Under the pieces are notes generated by a model. The model saw only the letters and a program-made list of their open reading frames with translations, ran no database searches and was not told where the DNA came from. From Plenodomus lindquistii (Eukaryota; Ascomycota; Dothideomycetes; Pleosporales; Leptosphaeriaceae): a DNA stretch of 64,000 bases. A program made the translations under genes and the position numbers. The stretch lies in contig JANUWI010000004.1 of the NCBI GenBank assembly GCA_025504975.1, positions 1,612,001 through 1,676,000 on the forward strand, read 5' to 3'. This document shows, in pieces, positions 36,100-48,399 of this stretch. Position 1 is the first letter of the stretch. Every line of letters begins with the position of its first letter.

Positions 36100-38000
36100 T
36101 AATCTATTTCTATATACAGTTAGCTTTATAAATAGTATTTATAAATAGAGTTAATATATTAGGTATATTATTATTAAAACTAATAGATGTATTTTTTACT
36201 AGGCCTAGCTTTATATTCTATTATATATAACTAACTATTATAGCTTTAAATAGTTTATAGTTATAAATAATAGAGATAAACATTCTATGCTATTCTATAA
36301 AAAAATAGTTTTCTATTTTTAAACTTCTATTTTATAGCTTAACTTAGGCATCTATAACACGTTTATAGAATAAATAACTAAAGTATTAGTTAAACGTATT
36401 AAAAAGATTATAAATATTATAGAAAGCTATATTATTAATAAGCTTCTAAGTCTAACTATTAATATATAACTTTAGATATAGAAGTTATTTATTATTAGGG
36501 AAAATTTTATATTTTATAATAATTAACTTTTTTTATTTATTATAGAACTTTTTAGAGTTCTCTCTAGTCTAGATATTTATATTAGGCAGTTTAAAGTACA
36601 TTCTAGTAGTAGTAATTACTATTATATTTTCTATAGGCGTAGTATACTTTATATTTTTAGAGTTATAGTTATAGCTTAGTAGCTAGCTCTCTATAGTCTA
36701 TTATATATTAGGTAAAAAAAAGCTATAAAAATTATTATTAAGCTTATTATATTAGATTTGTCTAGATAGACTAGAAAAATAATTACTATATAGGTTATTA
36801 GATCTACTAGCGTAAAAGTTATTAGAATAACCTAGCTTTAGTTAGTACTAAAAGATAGAGGTGTATAGTCTAAAACTAGGCTAAATATAGTTAATTATAG
36901 TAACTAAAAAGTTAACTTTTTTATACTTTTTCTTTAAATTAATATTTACTTAGTTAAGCTTTATAGCTAAATTTTTAGAGGTAGTAGTAAACTACTTTAA
37001 CTTTTTTTATTTAGCTAGGCTACTCTAGTAGTAGTAGTTAGCTTTTTTCTTTTTCTAAACTAAATCTCTTTTAAAGTTTTTATACTTAAAGTTCTAGTAT
37101 TTAGAGCTAGATTTTAATATAGCTATTTAATGCTTTAGTTAGTTAATAATATTTTTAGTATTATAGAGTTTAGATTATAGTTCTATAAAAACTAGCTTTT
37201 TATTAGTAGATAGTTACTTTCTAAACTTTTTACTTAAATATTTAAAATAAGCTTTAAAGTTAGTATATTTAAAGTAGTTAATAGTACTATCTATAAACAC
37301 GTAGGTAACGTTTATAGTAAAAACGTATTTATATAAAAAAGCTATTATTTAGATTATATTCTAGTAGATTTAATATAGATAATTTCTAATAACTTTTAAT
37401 ATTTTATTATCTATTATAATTGTGTACGTTATAGTTATAGAGTTTTCTTTTAAAAAAAATTCTTAGCCTAACTAGAGTACACGTTTTCTATTTTATTTAA
37501 ATACTTTAATAAAGTTAAGGTTTTTATACGTAAAATGTATATATAAAAGTTTAGACTTTTTTAAATATTCTATTTATATATTACTAATATTATAGTTATA
37601 AATACTATCTAAGTTATAGATTATATACTCTAGAATTATAAACTTAAACTTTTTATTAGAGCTATAAATCTTTTCTATATTTAGAAGTATTAGATAACTA
37701 AAGGTGCTACGCCTACTAGACTTAAATTAATAAATAATAAGTATAGATTAGCTACTAGCTTAGAATATAAATTAGATTTAAAGTTTAGTAATATTATTTA
37801 GACTCTAGAAAAAAGTGCCTATAGATATTAAAAAACTTTTAAATAGACTAGCGCGTTTATATAAATAGCGTAGAAATAGTATATCTATAATAGAAAACTA
37901 TAGGTGTAAAAGTATATATATTTTTTTAGTAGTTTTTTAAACTATAGTAAACTAATACGTTAGGTAGCTAGAGTATAGTTAAAATACTTTATACTTCTAG
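36100..38000 (-). pseudogene. B1 gag relic
   Basis: Minus-strand region with moderate stop density, giving Lys/Gln-rich helical sequence (for example K-A-Y-F-K-Y-L-S-K-K-F near 37230 and A-K-Q-K-K-L-K-Q-F near 37000, with stops read as Gln). Position between the 5' LTR and protease indicates gag. No zinc knuckle was identified with confidence. The leader between 38000 and 38154 is not assigned. Confidence 0.55.
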
Positions 38001-38154
38001 CTTTATTTATTATATAGTAGTAAGCTAGACCTTTTTCTATAAAACTATTTATTATTTTTTAAATAATTAGAAAGTTTATTTACTAGCGCAGGTATCTAGT
38101 ATAACTAATTTAATTACTATATATTATACTCTAGGCTATACGTAAATAAATTAT

Positions 38155-39013
38155 TTATAATATAAAAAAATACTAAGTTTAAAGTAGTAGTATAATTTAT
38201 ACTCTAGAATCTAGTTATAAACTATTATATAGTAAGCTGTATAATAAAGTTAAAGCTAGCCTATATCTATTTAATATAGTAAGTAATTTACTCTAAGTAT
38301 AACTAGCTTTTACTTTTAAATTTAAAAGTAAAACTTATAAAAAGTATTATTAAATAACTAAAAAGAGTACTATTACACTAGCTATAAAAAAAGCTATAAA
38401 TTATATCTTTAGAGATTTATAGTAAACTAAAAGGCTAGAATAGTACTACGCGCCTATTAGTAATAATAATAACTATAACTTACTAAATTAAGCCTTTAGT
38501 AACTATTAAAAGAATTAATTTACTATATTTAAAGCTTTTCTACTAACTATAACTTTTTTTTTAGAAGCCTCTATTAGAAGCTATAACACTGCTATTATAG
38601 ATATATATAAAAATAGCTAGAAAAAAATATTATATAAAATTATAATAGAGTAATAGCTAGAGATATAAAGTATTATAAAATATAAAGTATTATTTATTTA
38701 TTATTATTATAAGTCTACGCGTAGCTTTTATAAAATATAGTAGCTACTATACTTAATATTTAAGTATTAGAACTTACTTTTTTTATAGAAAAAGGTAGTA
38801 TTATAGTTTAAATCTATACTTTTTATAGAGTTAGAGGTTTAGCGCCTACTCTACTTTATCTATACTAGCTTCTATCTAGCTAGTATACTTTAGTTAGTAG
38901 AAATACTATATTTCTATTTTTATATATAGAAAACTAGCTTTCTACGTAATATTTTACCTCTAGAGTAAAATATAACTATTAATCTATATTACTATATTTA
39001 AGCCTTTATACTA
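38155..39013 (+). repeat. B3: inverted partial copy of the family B 3' end
   Basis: 38155-39010 is the reverse complement of about 30698-31552, that is, the last ~640 bp of the internal region plus a complete 212-bp LTR (38799-39010). It points opposite to B1, so its coding strand is plus. The match ends abruptly at 38155. On the right, only CTA separates its LTR end from the truncated right LTR of B1, which starts at LTR position 60. The missing 59 bp of that LTR were not found on the other side of B3. Confidence 0.85.
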
Positions 39014-39166
39014 TATTATATAAAGAGCTAGTTTTCTACACGTAAAAGTAGAAATATAGTATTTCTACTAACTAAAGTACACTAGCTAGATAGAGGCTAG
39101 CGTAAGTAAAGTAAAGTAAATACTAAACTTCTAACTCTATAGAAAGTATAGGTTTAAACTATAATA
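39014..39166 (-). repeat. Truncated 5' LTR of B1
   Basis: Corresponds to LTR positions 60-212, in the same orientation as 30698-30909, and ends AACTATAATA followed by GCTAG (39167-39171). The shared target duplication with the left LTR shows that it is the outer part of the same element's 5' LTR. Confidence 0.82.
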
Positions 39167-39171
39167 GCTAG

Positions 39172-40521
39172 TAACTATATTTATTAGTATATAAATAGTA
39201 TCTATACTAAAAAGTAGATAAATTCTAATATAAACTATCTTTTTTATTAGAAATTAAGCTTTTAAAATAAACTTAGTAAAGCTTATAGTATTAAATAGTA
39301 TATTTATTTTTAGTATATTTAATATAGCACTTATTTTAATAAAACTAAAAAGTCTAGTTTTTATACTTACTAGAATAAAATAATACTTCTATTAATATCT
39401 TTTTAGATAACTATTAAAAGTACTTTTAGCCTTACTCTACTCTAGCGTAATAGAAAAAAAAAAGTCTAAAAAAAAATTAGAAAGTTTAAAAAAGTTATTA
39501 TTACTAGAATATTTACGTAAATTTTTAAAAGAAGTATAAAAAATAAGACTTTTAGAAAGTTTAACTAGATTAGAGCTTATAGAAAAAGGCTTAGATAAAG
39601 GCTAGATATTAGTACTTTACTAAATAAAAGAATAAGCTTAGTTATATACGCTAGAAGCTAGAGTAGTAGTTTAAAAACATTATAAAGCTATATATAAGCG
39701 TAAAGCTTAACTTTAATTAGTATTAAAATAGCTATTAAAGTAATATAAGCGTTTATTAAAATCTAGAATATTTATAATTTTTATTTTAATAAGCTTAGCT
39801 TTACTAATCTTGTTAACTAGCTTACTAGTATTAAAAAGAAAAATATATTTACTAGGCTAAAAAGGAAATATAGTAGAAATAGAATTTATACGTAGAAATA
39901 TAGAAGTAGTATAAAAAGTAGAAGTAGTAACTTTACTATTAGAGTTAAAAATAGAAATACTATCTTTTAATTTATTTAATAAGTTTATTTTATAAGCTAA
40001 TTTAAATATAATATTATAGTAGAAGCGTTTAAAAGCATATTTTTTTTATAGAAAAAGCGTAACTAACACCTATATTAGTAAATTAATTACTAAAATTATA
40101 GAAGTATTTATATATACTATATAGATAATTAGTAGAGAGTAGTATAGCTATAGGTATATAACTTAAAATAGTTAGAAATAAATATATAGACTAGAATAGT
40201 AAAGCTCTATAGAGTTTTATTATTATTATAGTATATATATTTATATACTAAAATTAGCTTAGTACTATAAAAGTTTCTATATAATATTACTAGTATAACC
40301 TCTAATTAACTATTTAGTTTAGATAAAAAATATATTATAGAGTATATATACTAAGTCTATACTTAAAGTATAGTTATATATAGTAAACTCTATAGAGTAT
40401 CTACGTAAATAGAGTAGAATATACTTTTACTAAAATATTAGCTATAAATAGTACGCTTTTTTAAGCATTTTCTATATAGTAATCTATTTTCTAATTGCTT
40501 TTAAATCTACTCTTCATAATA
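39172..40521 (+). pseudogene. H0 piece 3: continuation of unrecognised coding relic
   Basis: Continues the frame of 30100-30697 when B1 and one GCTAG are removed. The 39420-39960 part has the lowest stop density: V-I-E-K-K-K-S-K-K-K-L-E, L-L-E-Y-L-R-K-F-L-K-E-V, S-L-T-R-L-E-L-I-E-K-G-L-D-K-G and Y-T-L-E-A-R-V-V-V are visible. Towards the right end the frame carries more TAA/TAG but no shift is needed up to about 40518. The stretch 40478-40494 (TAATCTATTTTCTAATT) also occurs in the D LTR. No known domain was recognised. The piece is joined abruptly to A5. Confidence 0.5.
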
Positions 40522-42450
40522 AATAGTACTCTATAGCTTTCTATAGTAATATACTTACTAGAGTAAAGTTTAATTAGAAAATATATAATAAAAAACTATT
40601 TACTATTATTACTACTTTAAAAAAATAGAAAGCTAAACTAATTTTAGTTTAGTACTAGGTCTAGGTATATACTAATTATTAATTTTTAAAGTACTTTATA
40701 AGTATAAAAGTTCTAAATTAATAATAAACTAACTAGGCTAAATTTATAGCTGTTTTTATTTCTAAATTAAATATACTCTAGGTAAAAGTAATAAACGCAT
40801 AGATATTTTTAGTTACTAAAAATAAAATATAAAAGATTTTAAAGTAACCTAGTAAAATAATTACTTTTTAGTTTTGTTTTAACTTTACTAGGCTATAGAA
40901 CTATATTAACTCTAAATTAGTAAAGTAATATCTAGAGTTCTCTCTATAAATAACTATAGCTTTTTTTTAACTAACTCTAATAATATTACTAGATTTTCTA
41001 GAACTAATAGAAGCTCTATTAAAAAGAAACTAATAGTTTTTTTAAAAAAAAAAACGCTTTTTACTATTTTTTTAGTATTAGATAGATAATAAATTTCTTT
41101 TCTATAGTAACTACTTTTATATCTCTATAGATTCTCTACTCTATATATAACTTGTTAGAAATGTATATAATTAAATATCTATAGTTTATTCTAGTACTAT
41201 AAAAACTTACTAGTTATTTATATAATAATATTACTAGAAAAAAATAGAAGCTATATATAAATAATACGTGCGTAACTATATTACCTACTAAAAATTCTAT
41301 CTAAAATAAATCTAAATTTAAAAGTTTCTCTATTTTTTACTAATTCTAGAGAAATTTATATAATATTTTATAATAGACTTTAAATTTTTCTCTAAAAACT
41401 AATATAGCTATAATTAGATGCTAGTTATTATTAATTAGTTTTTTAAATAAGTAATTATAATATTTTACTATAAAATAATAGATATTTAAAGCTTTATTTA
41501 ACTATTTATATAATAGGTAGATTAGTTTAAATATACTTTTAAAAGTATTATTTTAGACTATAAAGCCTAGTTTATTTTCTAATTCTAGTTTAAATTCTAC
41601 TAGATTATAAATATAAAAATATAACTCTCTACTATTTATTATAAATAAATTAATAGCTAAACTAAAATTATAAATGTATATATTAATTAATAACTATAGC
41701 TTTTAATAATATACTATTAGAATAATTTAAGTAAACTTTTTTATTTAATAAACTAAGCCTAGATAATACTTTTTTATATTTTAATAGGTATAGCTCTATA
41801 CTAGCTTTTATTTAGTTTTAAATCTAAATAGAGCTAGAACTAGTACTATTTAAAAGTAGTAAGTTCTATTAAAAAACTTAACTACTAAAAAGTTTATAAT
41901 CTAGCTATTTAGATGTATAATATTTAGAAACTAGCTAAAAAATTTTTTAAAAATGTATAAAACTAGATATATTCTACTATTAATACCTACTAATATTTTA
42001 TTAATTTAAAAATAGAAAATAAAGTTTACTTTTTTACTACTAATTTTGTAACTTTAAAACTAAGCTAAAAGCTATTTAAACTATAAAAAGGTTTTTTTAA
42101 AGTTCTAGAATAATTTAGGCATTTTTATAAATTTAAACTTTTTTTAAATTTTAAAATATATAACGTTTTTATATCTAATATTCTCTATAAAGATTTTAAT
42201 AATTTTTTTTTAAAATAAAAAGTTTTAAATCTACTAGCTACTTTTATATAAAGTATAAAAAAATAAAACGTTAAAAGAATTTTTACTAGTAAGCTTATTT
42301 AAAATAAATTTAAATATAAAGCTAGCTAGATAGAATATAATTTAGATCTAATTTAAAATCTAGGTTTTAACTTTATAAGCTTTTTTTATAAACTATAAAA
42401 CTTTTACTAAAAGTATTCTAATTATTTAAAACCTTTTTAAGCACTATATA
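40522..42450 (+). pseudogene. A5 pol relic: RNase H end, integrase, chromodomain
   Basis: + strand remnant aligned to A1 52843-54750. It is the most degenerate of the family A pol copies, with long T and A runs replacing codons. Integrase is at about 41100-41770 and the chromodomain at about 42260-42420 by alignment. Confidence 0.7.
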
Positions 42451-42639
42451 AATAGTTTTAGGTATAAAAAAAAAGTAAAAAATATATTATAGTTAGTAAA
42501 TAATAATATTTATAAATCTAATAGTTATTTTATTATTAATATATAAAAATTATAGCTAATATATAAAACTAGTATATAGCTTTTACTAATAAAACTTTTA
42601 GCTTAGTAAACTAACTATTTTAGATAGATATATAAATTA

Positions 42640-43102
42640 TTTAAAATCTATTTATTTTTTACTATAATAGTTTAATTTTTATTTTATTATTCAAGGCGCT
42701 ATATTCTAAATTTAATTTAAAATCTTTAGTACTTTTATACTTTAAAAACCTTCTATTAAACTTTTAAATAGGTCTGTATTTTTTTTACTACTAAAAAAAC
42801 TATATTTTTTTATATAAGCCTAAAACCATTTTATATAGCCTTTAAAAATTTTTCTATTATATATAGTAGTTTACTAGTATTATATAAGTTACGCTAAAGC
42901 TTATAATTTATATAGTTACTATCTATACTATAAAAACTAATATTTTTATAGCTAAACTAGCTATAGCTTTTATATTTACTAGTTTAGTTTTAAACTTTTT
43001 TATTTTATTTTTATTAGCTAGTATAGTCTATATAGTAAAGCTTTTAAAATTATAGAAGAGTACTATAACTTAGTTATATTCTAGTTCTATATATATAGGT
43101 AT
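42640..43102 (-). pseudogene. A5 copy of the antisense ORF, shortened
   Basis: Minus-strand equivalent of 54986-55480. The start codon reads ATA instead of ATG (43102-43100). Part of the basic C-terminal region seen in A1, A2 and A4 is deleted here (around 42790-42820, where the alignment skips from the K-K-K-R-R block to the following segment). Confidence 0.45.
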
Positions 43103-43619
43103 TTAAAAAAAAAAAAAGCTTTAAACTAGTAGAAAAAAATAGCTATTTACTAGTTTCTACTTTTTATTTAAAAGTATATAGTAAGTATATTTTTTTTAAC
43201 CTACTAATTTAAATAAATCTATAGAATTAAATTTACTATAGAACTAGGCCTAGATAGAGCGTAAATAAAAAATCTAATAGGCTAAAAGGTATATATCTAG
43301 AGGTATAAAAATAGGTGTTTTTATAAAAGCTATTTAGTATTAGTATTAAAGGTAATAATAAGTAGTAATAGAGTATATATAGTAAAAGTATAGATTATAA
43401 AATATAAAAAAAAATTATAATATTTAAAAAATTATTATATTCTACTAGAGTAATTACTAGATTTAGTAGTTATTATAATAATTATTAATAAATAGTAAAT
43501 AGAAAATTATATTTACTTTAATAAAATAATAATTCTAAAATAGACTCTATATAGAGGTTATATAAAAATTACTTAAATATAGAACTATTTAATTTAAAGT
43601 AGAGAGTAATATAATAAAA

Positions 43620-44026
43620 CTATATTTTATTATAATAATAACTTTTAGCTATAAAGGATTTTTTATAAACTACTTCTATTTTTTTTTATATAAGTTTATA
43701 AAAAATAGAATACTATACTAACTTCTATCTAAACTACCTCTATACTATACTTAGTTTAGATTTTATAGAAATTTCTACTCTACTATTACCTACGTGCTAA
43801 TATAGTAGAGGAAAAACAAAACTCTATAAAAGTCTAGAACTATCTCTAAGTTCTATTCTATATACCTTACTTTTTTAATAGAACTATAGAGATATAATTT
43901 CTTTATCCTTTTATATAAAGTCTATAAAAATATAATTTATATAGCTTTTTAATTAACGCGTATTTCTATATATCTTTAGAGTAGATTTAGATATTTTTTA
44001 GTACTTTATATTCTTAAGCTATTATA
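43620..44026 (+). repeat. 3' LTR of A5 (407 bp)
   Basis: It starts TATAATAAAAC and ends GCTATTATA. It is about 10 bp shorter than other family A LTRs because of small deletions. Both ends are RIP-changed. D3 sequence (GTATAACTAAAAG) follows directly. Confidence 0.85.
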
Positions 44027-44475
44027 GTATAACTAAAAGTTCTATTATATTATATAGTATATATTAAAGGTAGTTAATTTAAAACTAAATCTACTAAAAT
44101 TAATTATAACCTAAATTTCTATTTTAATTTGTATTTATTAATACTATAGCCTTTATTAGTATCTATATTTCTATATTTTTTTTATATAAAGCTTTTTTAT
44201 ATTTATAGATTTTCTACTAATACTATTTAACTATAGTTTAAAATTTAAAAAGCTATTTATATATATATTACTATAGCGCGTATTTAGTATACTATATGTT
44301 TACTTTTATTTTTATTTATATCTATATTTTAGATTTATATAGTTATTTATATAAAAAACATACTATTTTACTTTCTCTATCTAAATTTTAGAGTAGAGAG
44401 ACCTTTAAACCTTGTTTTTTTAGAAAATTTTATATTTTTTCTAACTTTTTTATTTTATTTACTCTGTGTAGCCCT

Positions 44476-44557
44476 CCCCCCCTCTACACCTATAAAAAAA
44501 AAAAAAAAAAAAAAAAAAAGAAAAAAAAGTAGAGTATACTACTACTACTACTACTAC
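44476..44557. repeat. C-tract, A-tract and (CTA)n in D3
   Basis: Same three adjoining low-complexity tracts as in D1, with a longer A-run (about 24) and more CTA repeats. Run-length differences between D1 and D3 point to slippage rather than RIP. Confidence 0.8.
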
Positions 44558-45549
44558 TATACTAGGTAGTACGTAATTCTATTATAGTAATTCTATAAAA
44601 AAATATACTAATCTCTAGTTAAACTACGTATATAGCGCTTTTATATAAAATAATAGGCGCTACTAAAACTATAATAGAATTTATAGTAAAAGCTACTAGC
44701 TTTATATTTCTAAGTATTTATACTAATTTATATAAATAAATAATTTTATTAGTTATATAAACTTTACTAATTCTAATATAGCTTTCCTTTTACTTTTTAT
44801 TACTTTGAAGCGTTTATTACTTTTAAAGCTATAAAACTAAATATAAATAAGTTTAAACGTCTATACTATAAACTCTATTTACTTTTAAAAGTACTAAAAA
44901 AAAAACTTTTGACTTTTAATATAGCCTTTACTACTAGTAAGTAAACTAGTTCTCTTTTATAATATAAAAATATTAAAAGGTTAATTAGTAAGCTTATAAA
45001 TAAAGTAATAAAGTTAATCTAGCTTTTTTTTTAAATACTACTACTAGTTACAGCCTATAAATTTTTTTAATATAAACTTTAGAATATATATTATATTATA
45101 TTAATATAAATAGAAATTATTAATTAATTACTTTATATATTTTAGTAATATTATAATTTTAGCTTTTATATTTTATAGCTTTTAATAATTTTTAAAAATA
45201 TTTAAAAATTATTTAGAAAGATTTTTAGTAAACGTATCTACTAGTATTTTATTTATACTAATTATAAAAAAAATTTATATTTTTATCTAAGCTATATATA
45301 CTATATATTAACGTGTTATAGTTTTATAGTAATATATTCTTTTTTATTTATAATAAACTATATTATTTATTAATTATAATAGAAGATTTTATATAGCTTA
45401 GGTATAGATATATAGAGCTTCTAGAGAAATTTTTAAAACTTTATTAACTTTTTAGTAATATATTTAAAAACTAGTAGCTTAGTTTTAGTTATTAATATTA
45501 TAATAGTTATTTAATAAACTACTTTTTATATAATTACTTTTTTATAGAG

Positions 45550-46309
45550 TATAATAATATAGCTTTAGAATAAACGTTATATTTTAATATTATTTATTAA
45601 AAAATATTTTAGTATATATTATAAACTTTAAATTATATAGGCTATACTATATTATATAATACTTTATTTAGTAAAAATATAAAATTATTTAGTAAATAGC
45701 TTTAAAATACTATAAAAAAGAATTAGTAAAATATTATAAAAGTTAAAAAGTAGTAAATATAATATCTAGGCGCACTATTATAGTAGTATATAGAATAGAT
45801 CTTATTTCTTTTTAATACTTTTTAATCTACTATTTAGTAGCTTTTTTAGTACTTTTTTCTAGCTTAGAGCTTAGAAGTAGTATATTAAATAAGTAGGTAG
45901 AGTCTAGTATATTAAACTTTTTAAAGATTTTATTAATATACTTATTATAAATAAATAAATTTTTTTTTTTACTTAATCTCTAATTATTTATATCTCTAGA
46001 AACTATTTAATTAATTTTTTATTTTAATTTAATATTTATTTTATAAAGTTATTACTATCTAGTAAGTTTTTATAATATTACTTTAGTAATATTTAATTAG
46101 AATATTATTAATATAGAGAACTAAGTAGATTTTTAAATTAAGCGTATAAAAAAGATATAGTTTTTTTTAAATAATTAAACTAAGCTATTTAAAAGTTATA
46201 AAATGCTTCTAGTACTATAAAAGTAGTAAATTTTAGAAGCTATATAAAGTTTAGAGTAGTAGTATATACTTACTTATAAATTTATAGCTATCTAGTAGTC
46301 TATAGATAA
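45550..46309 (-). pseudogene. D3 copia reverse transcriptase/RNase H relic
   Basis: Minus-strand counterpart of D1 18790-19550. It shows the same K-Y-I-N-K-I-L and N-A-F-like blocks in broken form. The N-terminal side of RT, integrase, protease and gag are absent because the fragment ends at 46309. Confidence 0.72.
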
Positions 46310-47528
46310 TATATTCTACTAGTAAGCTAGTTAACCTAGCAAGCTACTTAAAATCTACTAAGCTTTATACTTATTTTATTACTCTACTATAAACTATTAA
46401 CATTATAAGCTACTAATATAAAATAAAAAAAGAATATAGCTTACTATCTAAGCCTATAAAGCTAGCTAATTTAAAAGCTATTAAACTATAGCTGCAGCTT
46501 TTAGTGTTAATTAATATAAACTTTCTAAATAGATTAATAGAATTATTTTATATTTCTAAATTTAATTTAACTACTAGAAACTTACTACTACTAAAAAGTA
46601 GATAATTATCTAATATATTTTTAATTTTAATTTATAAAAGTTTACCCTCTAGCTATATAAAGTAGAAAATATAGCTAATAAAATACTAGAGGTACGTAAT
46701 AGAATACTAGTAGGTAAATACTAAACTAAACGCTTTATAACACGCTATATTAAATTTCAAATAGCTTTTAATTAAAAAAAAATAAGTAGAGAATAAAATA
46801 GAAAAATCTAAGAATTATTAGCGCGTAGTTTAAATTTATAAAAAAAATAGAAATTAAATATAACGTCTATAATAATAATATCTATAACTTTAATAAAACT
46901 AGCTTCTAGAAAAATATAATTAGGCCTATAAAAGTTATTATAGACTTTAAAAAATATAATTAGCTAGACTTTATCTAGCTAGATAATTATAAGTAAATTA
47001 CTATTATTTAAAGTATATACGCCTCTAGAAATATAACTTTACTATTTATTATTTATAAAAAACGTATATATATCTCTATGTAGTATAAAAAAGCTAGTAT
47101 TTTTTATAACTAGAAACTATTAGTTTCTAAAAATAGCTAGATAAATAATATATTTAGGCTAGAGTAGTTAAAATACTTTAATATATATATAGAGGCGTAA
47201 AAAGTAAAAGTATACTAGTTACTAATTTTAGATAGCTATAAAAGCTATTTTAAATAAAAATTTAAAAACTACTATATAAAAAATAAAATTCTAATATTTT
47301 ATATACCTTTCTATTTATTCTATATTCTCTAGCTATTTAATATAGTATATTTTTTACTATTAAAACGTAAGTACTTCTAGCGCGTATAAAATTTAGTATA
47401 CTAACACGTTTTCTATATTAATAAAAAAAGCTTTTTTTTAGCTTTTAAAAACGTATTTTTTAATATATTTATAGTTAATAACTATTTAAAAGCTTTTAAA
47501 GTATTAGAGCTAGTTTTTACAAATATAT
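46310..47528 (+). pseudogene. P2: Fot1/pogo-like transposase fragment
   Basis: + strand DDE transposase relic related to, but clearly different from, P1. The N-terminal DNA-binding part is only partly readable. The linker reads K-I-L-E-V-R-N-R-I-L-V-G-K-Y. The first catalytic block reads I-Y-N-F-N-K-T-S-F (46888-46914). Then come I-Q-L-type and T-I-I-stop-S-I-Y-A-S-R blocks. The second catalytic block reads L-D-S-Y-K-S-Y near 47227-47247, where Asp is kept. The third reads L-F-N-I near 47330. A C-terminal block F-F-L-A-F-K-N-V-F-F-N matches family F-L-x-A-F-x-x-A-F. It is cut by B2 at 47529, and no TIR is seen at either end. Confidence 0.8.
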
Positions 47529-47740
47529 TATAAAGGCTTAAATATAGTAATATAGATTAATAGTTATATTTTACTCTAGAAGTAAAATATTATATAAAAA
47601 GCTAGTTTTTTATATATAAAAGTAGAAATATAGTATTTCTACTAACTAAAGTGCGCTAGCTAGATAGAGGCTAGCGTAGGTAAAATAAAGTAAATACTAA
47701 ACCTCTAACTCTATAAAAAGTATAGGTTTAAACTATAATA
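47529..47740 (-). repeat. 3' LTR of B2 (212 bp)
   Basis: It begins TATAAAGGCTTAAAT and ends AACTATAATA. To its right, on the minus strand, is AGAAAAGGGTAG, the clearest polypurine tract of family B. It interrupts P2. Confidence 0.9.
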
Positions 47741-48399
47741 CTACCCTTTTCTATAAAAAAAATAAGTTCTAATATTTAAATATTAAGTATAGTAGCTACT
47801 ATATTTTATAAAAGCTACGCGTAGACTTATAATAATAATAAATAAATAACGCTCTATATTTTATAATACTTTATATTTCTAGCTATTACTTTATTATAAT
47901 TCTATATAATATTTTTTTCTAGCTGTTTTTATATATATTTATAATAGCAGTATTATAGCTTTTAATAGAGGCTTCTAGAAAAGAAGTTATAGTTAATAAA
48001 AAAGCTTTAAATATAGTAAATTAATTCTTTTAATAGTTAGCTAGGCTTAATTTAGTAAATTATAGTTATTATTATTACTAATAGACGCGTAGTACTATTC
48101 TAGCCTTTTAGTTTACTATAAGTTTTTAAAAGTATAATTTATAGCTTTTTTTATAGCTAGTGTAATAGTACTCTTTTTAGTTATTTAATAATACTTTTTA
48201 TAAGTTTTACTTTTAAATTTAAAAGTAAAAGCTAGTTATACTTAGAGTAAATTACTTACTATATTAAATAGATATAGGCTAGCTTTAACTTTATTATACA
48301 GCTTACTATATAATAGTTTATAACTAGATTCTAGAGTATAAATTATACTACTACTCTAAATTTAGTACTTTTTTATATTATAAATAATTTATATACTAT

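Larger units (their letters stand above)
30698..39166 (-). mobile_element. B1: Ty3/gypsy chromovirus family B, near complete
   Basis: Flanked by GCTAG on both sides. The left LTR is complete (30698-30909, 212 bp). The right LTR is truncated to its outer 153 bp (39014-39166). The coding strand is minus: gag about 36.1-38.0 kb, protease about 35.4 kb, RT/RNase H about 33.7-34.7 kb, integrase about 32.06-33.2 kb, chromodomain about 31.6-31.8 kb. An inverted partial B copy (B3, 38155-39013) lies against the truncated right LTR. Without it about 7.6 kb remain. The element splits the H0 coding frame. Confidence 0.85.
40522..44026 (+). mobile_element. A5: 5'-truncated family A element
   Basis: Starts inside the RNase H region (equivalent to about 52,843 in A1) and runs to a complete 3' LTR end. 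It was inserted in D3 copia sequence, which continues directly at 44027. The 5' half of A5, and the D3 sequence that should flank it on the left, are both missing, so a later deletion removed them. It is strongly RIP-mutated and has several small indels relative to A1. Confidence 0.85.
44027..46309 (-). mobile_element. D3: fragment of copia family D
   Basis: Aligns to D1 from about 17255 to 19550 in the same orientation, covering the 3' untranslated part, RNase H and most of reverse transcriptase. The left part (LTR side) was lost at the A5 junction. The right part ends abruptly at 46309, where P2 sequence begins. The C/A/CTA tracts at 44476-44557 match those at 17709-17789. Confidence 0.85.

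Noticed and set aside
38095..38154. The missing first 59 bp of the B1 right LTR to the left of B3
   Set aside because: Only weak, gapped similarity is seen there, clearly lower than between other B LTRs.
38155..39166. B1 as a palindromic terminal-inverted-repeat transposon
   Set aside because: The direct LTR pair with the GCTAG duplication (30698-30909 and 39014-39166) and minus-strand gag-pol show an LTR element. The inverted segment is an extra partial copy.
39420..39960. H0 as a known chromatin or zinc-finger gene
   Set aside because: No diagnostic motif could be read. A Cys-rich pattern was only obtained by assuming many Tyr were Cys.
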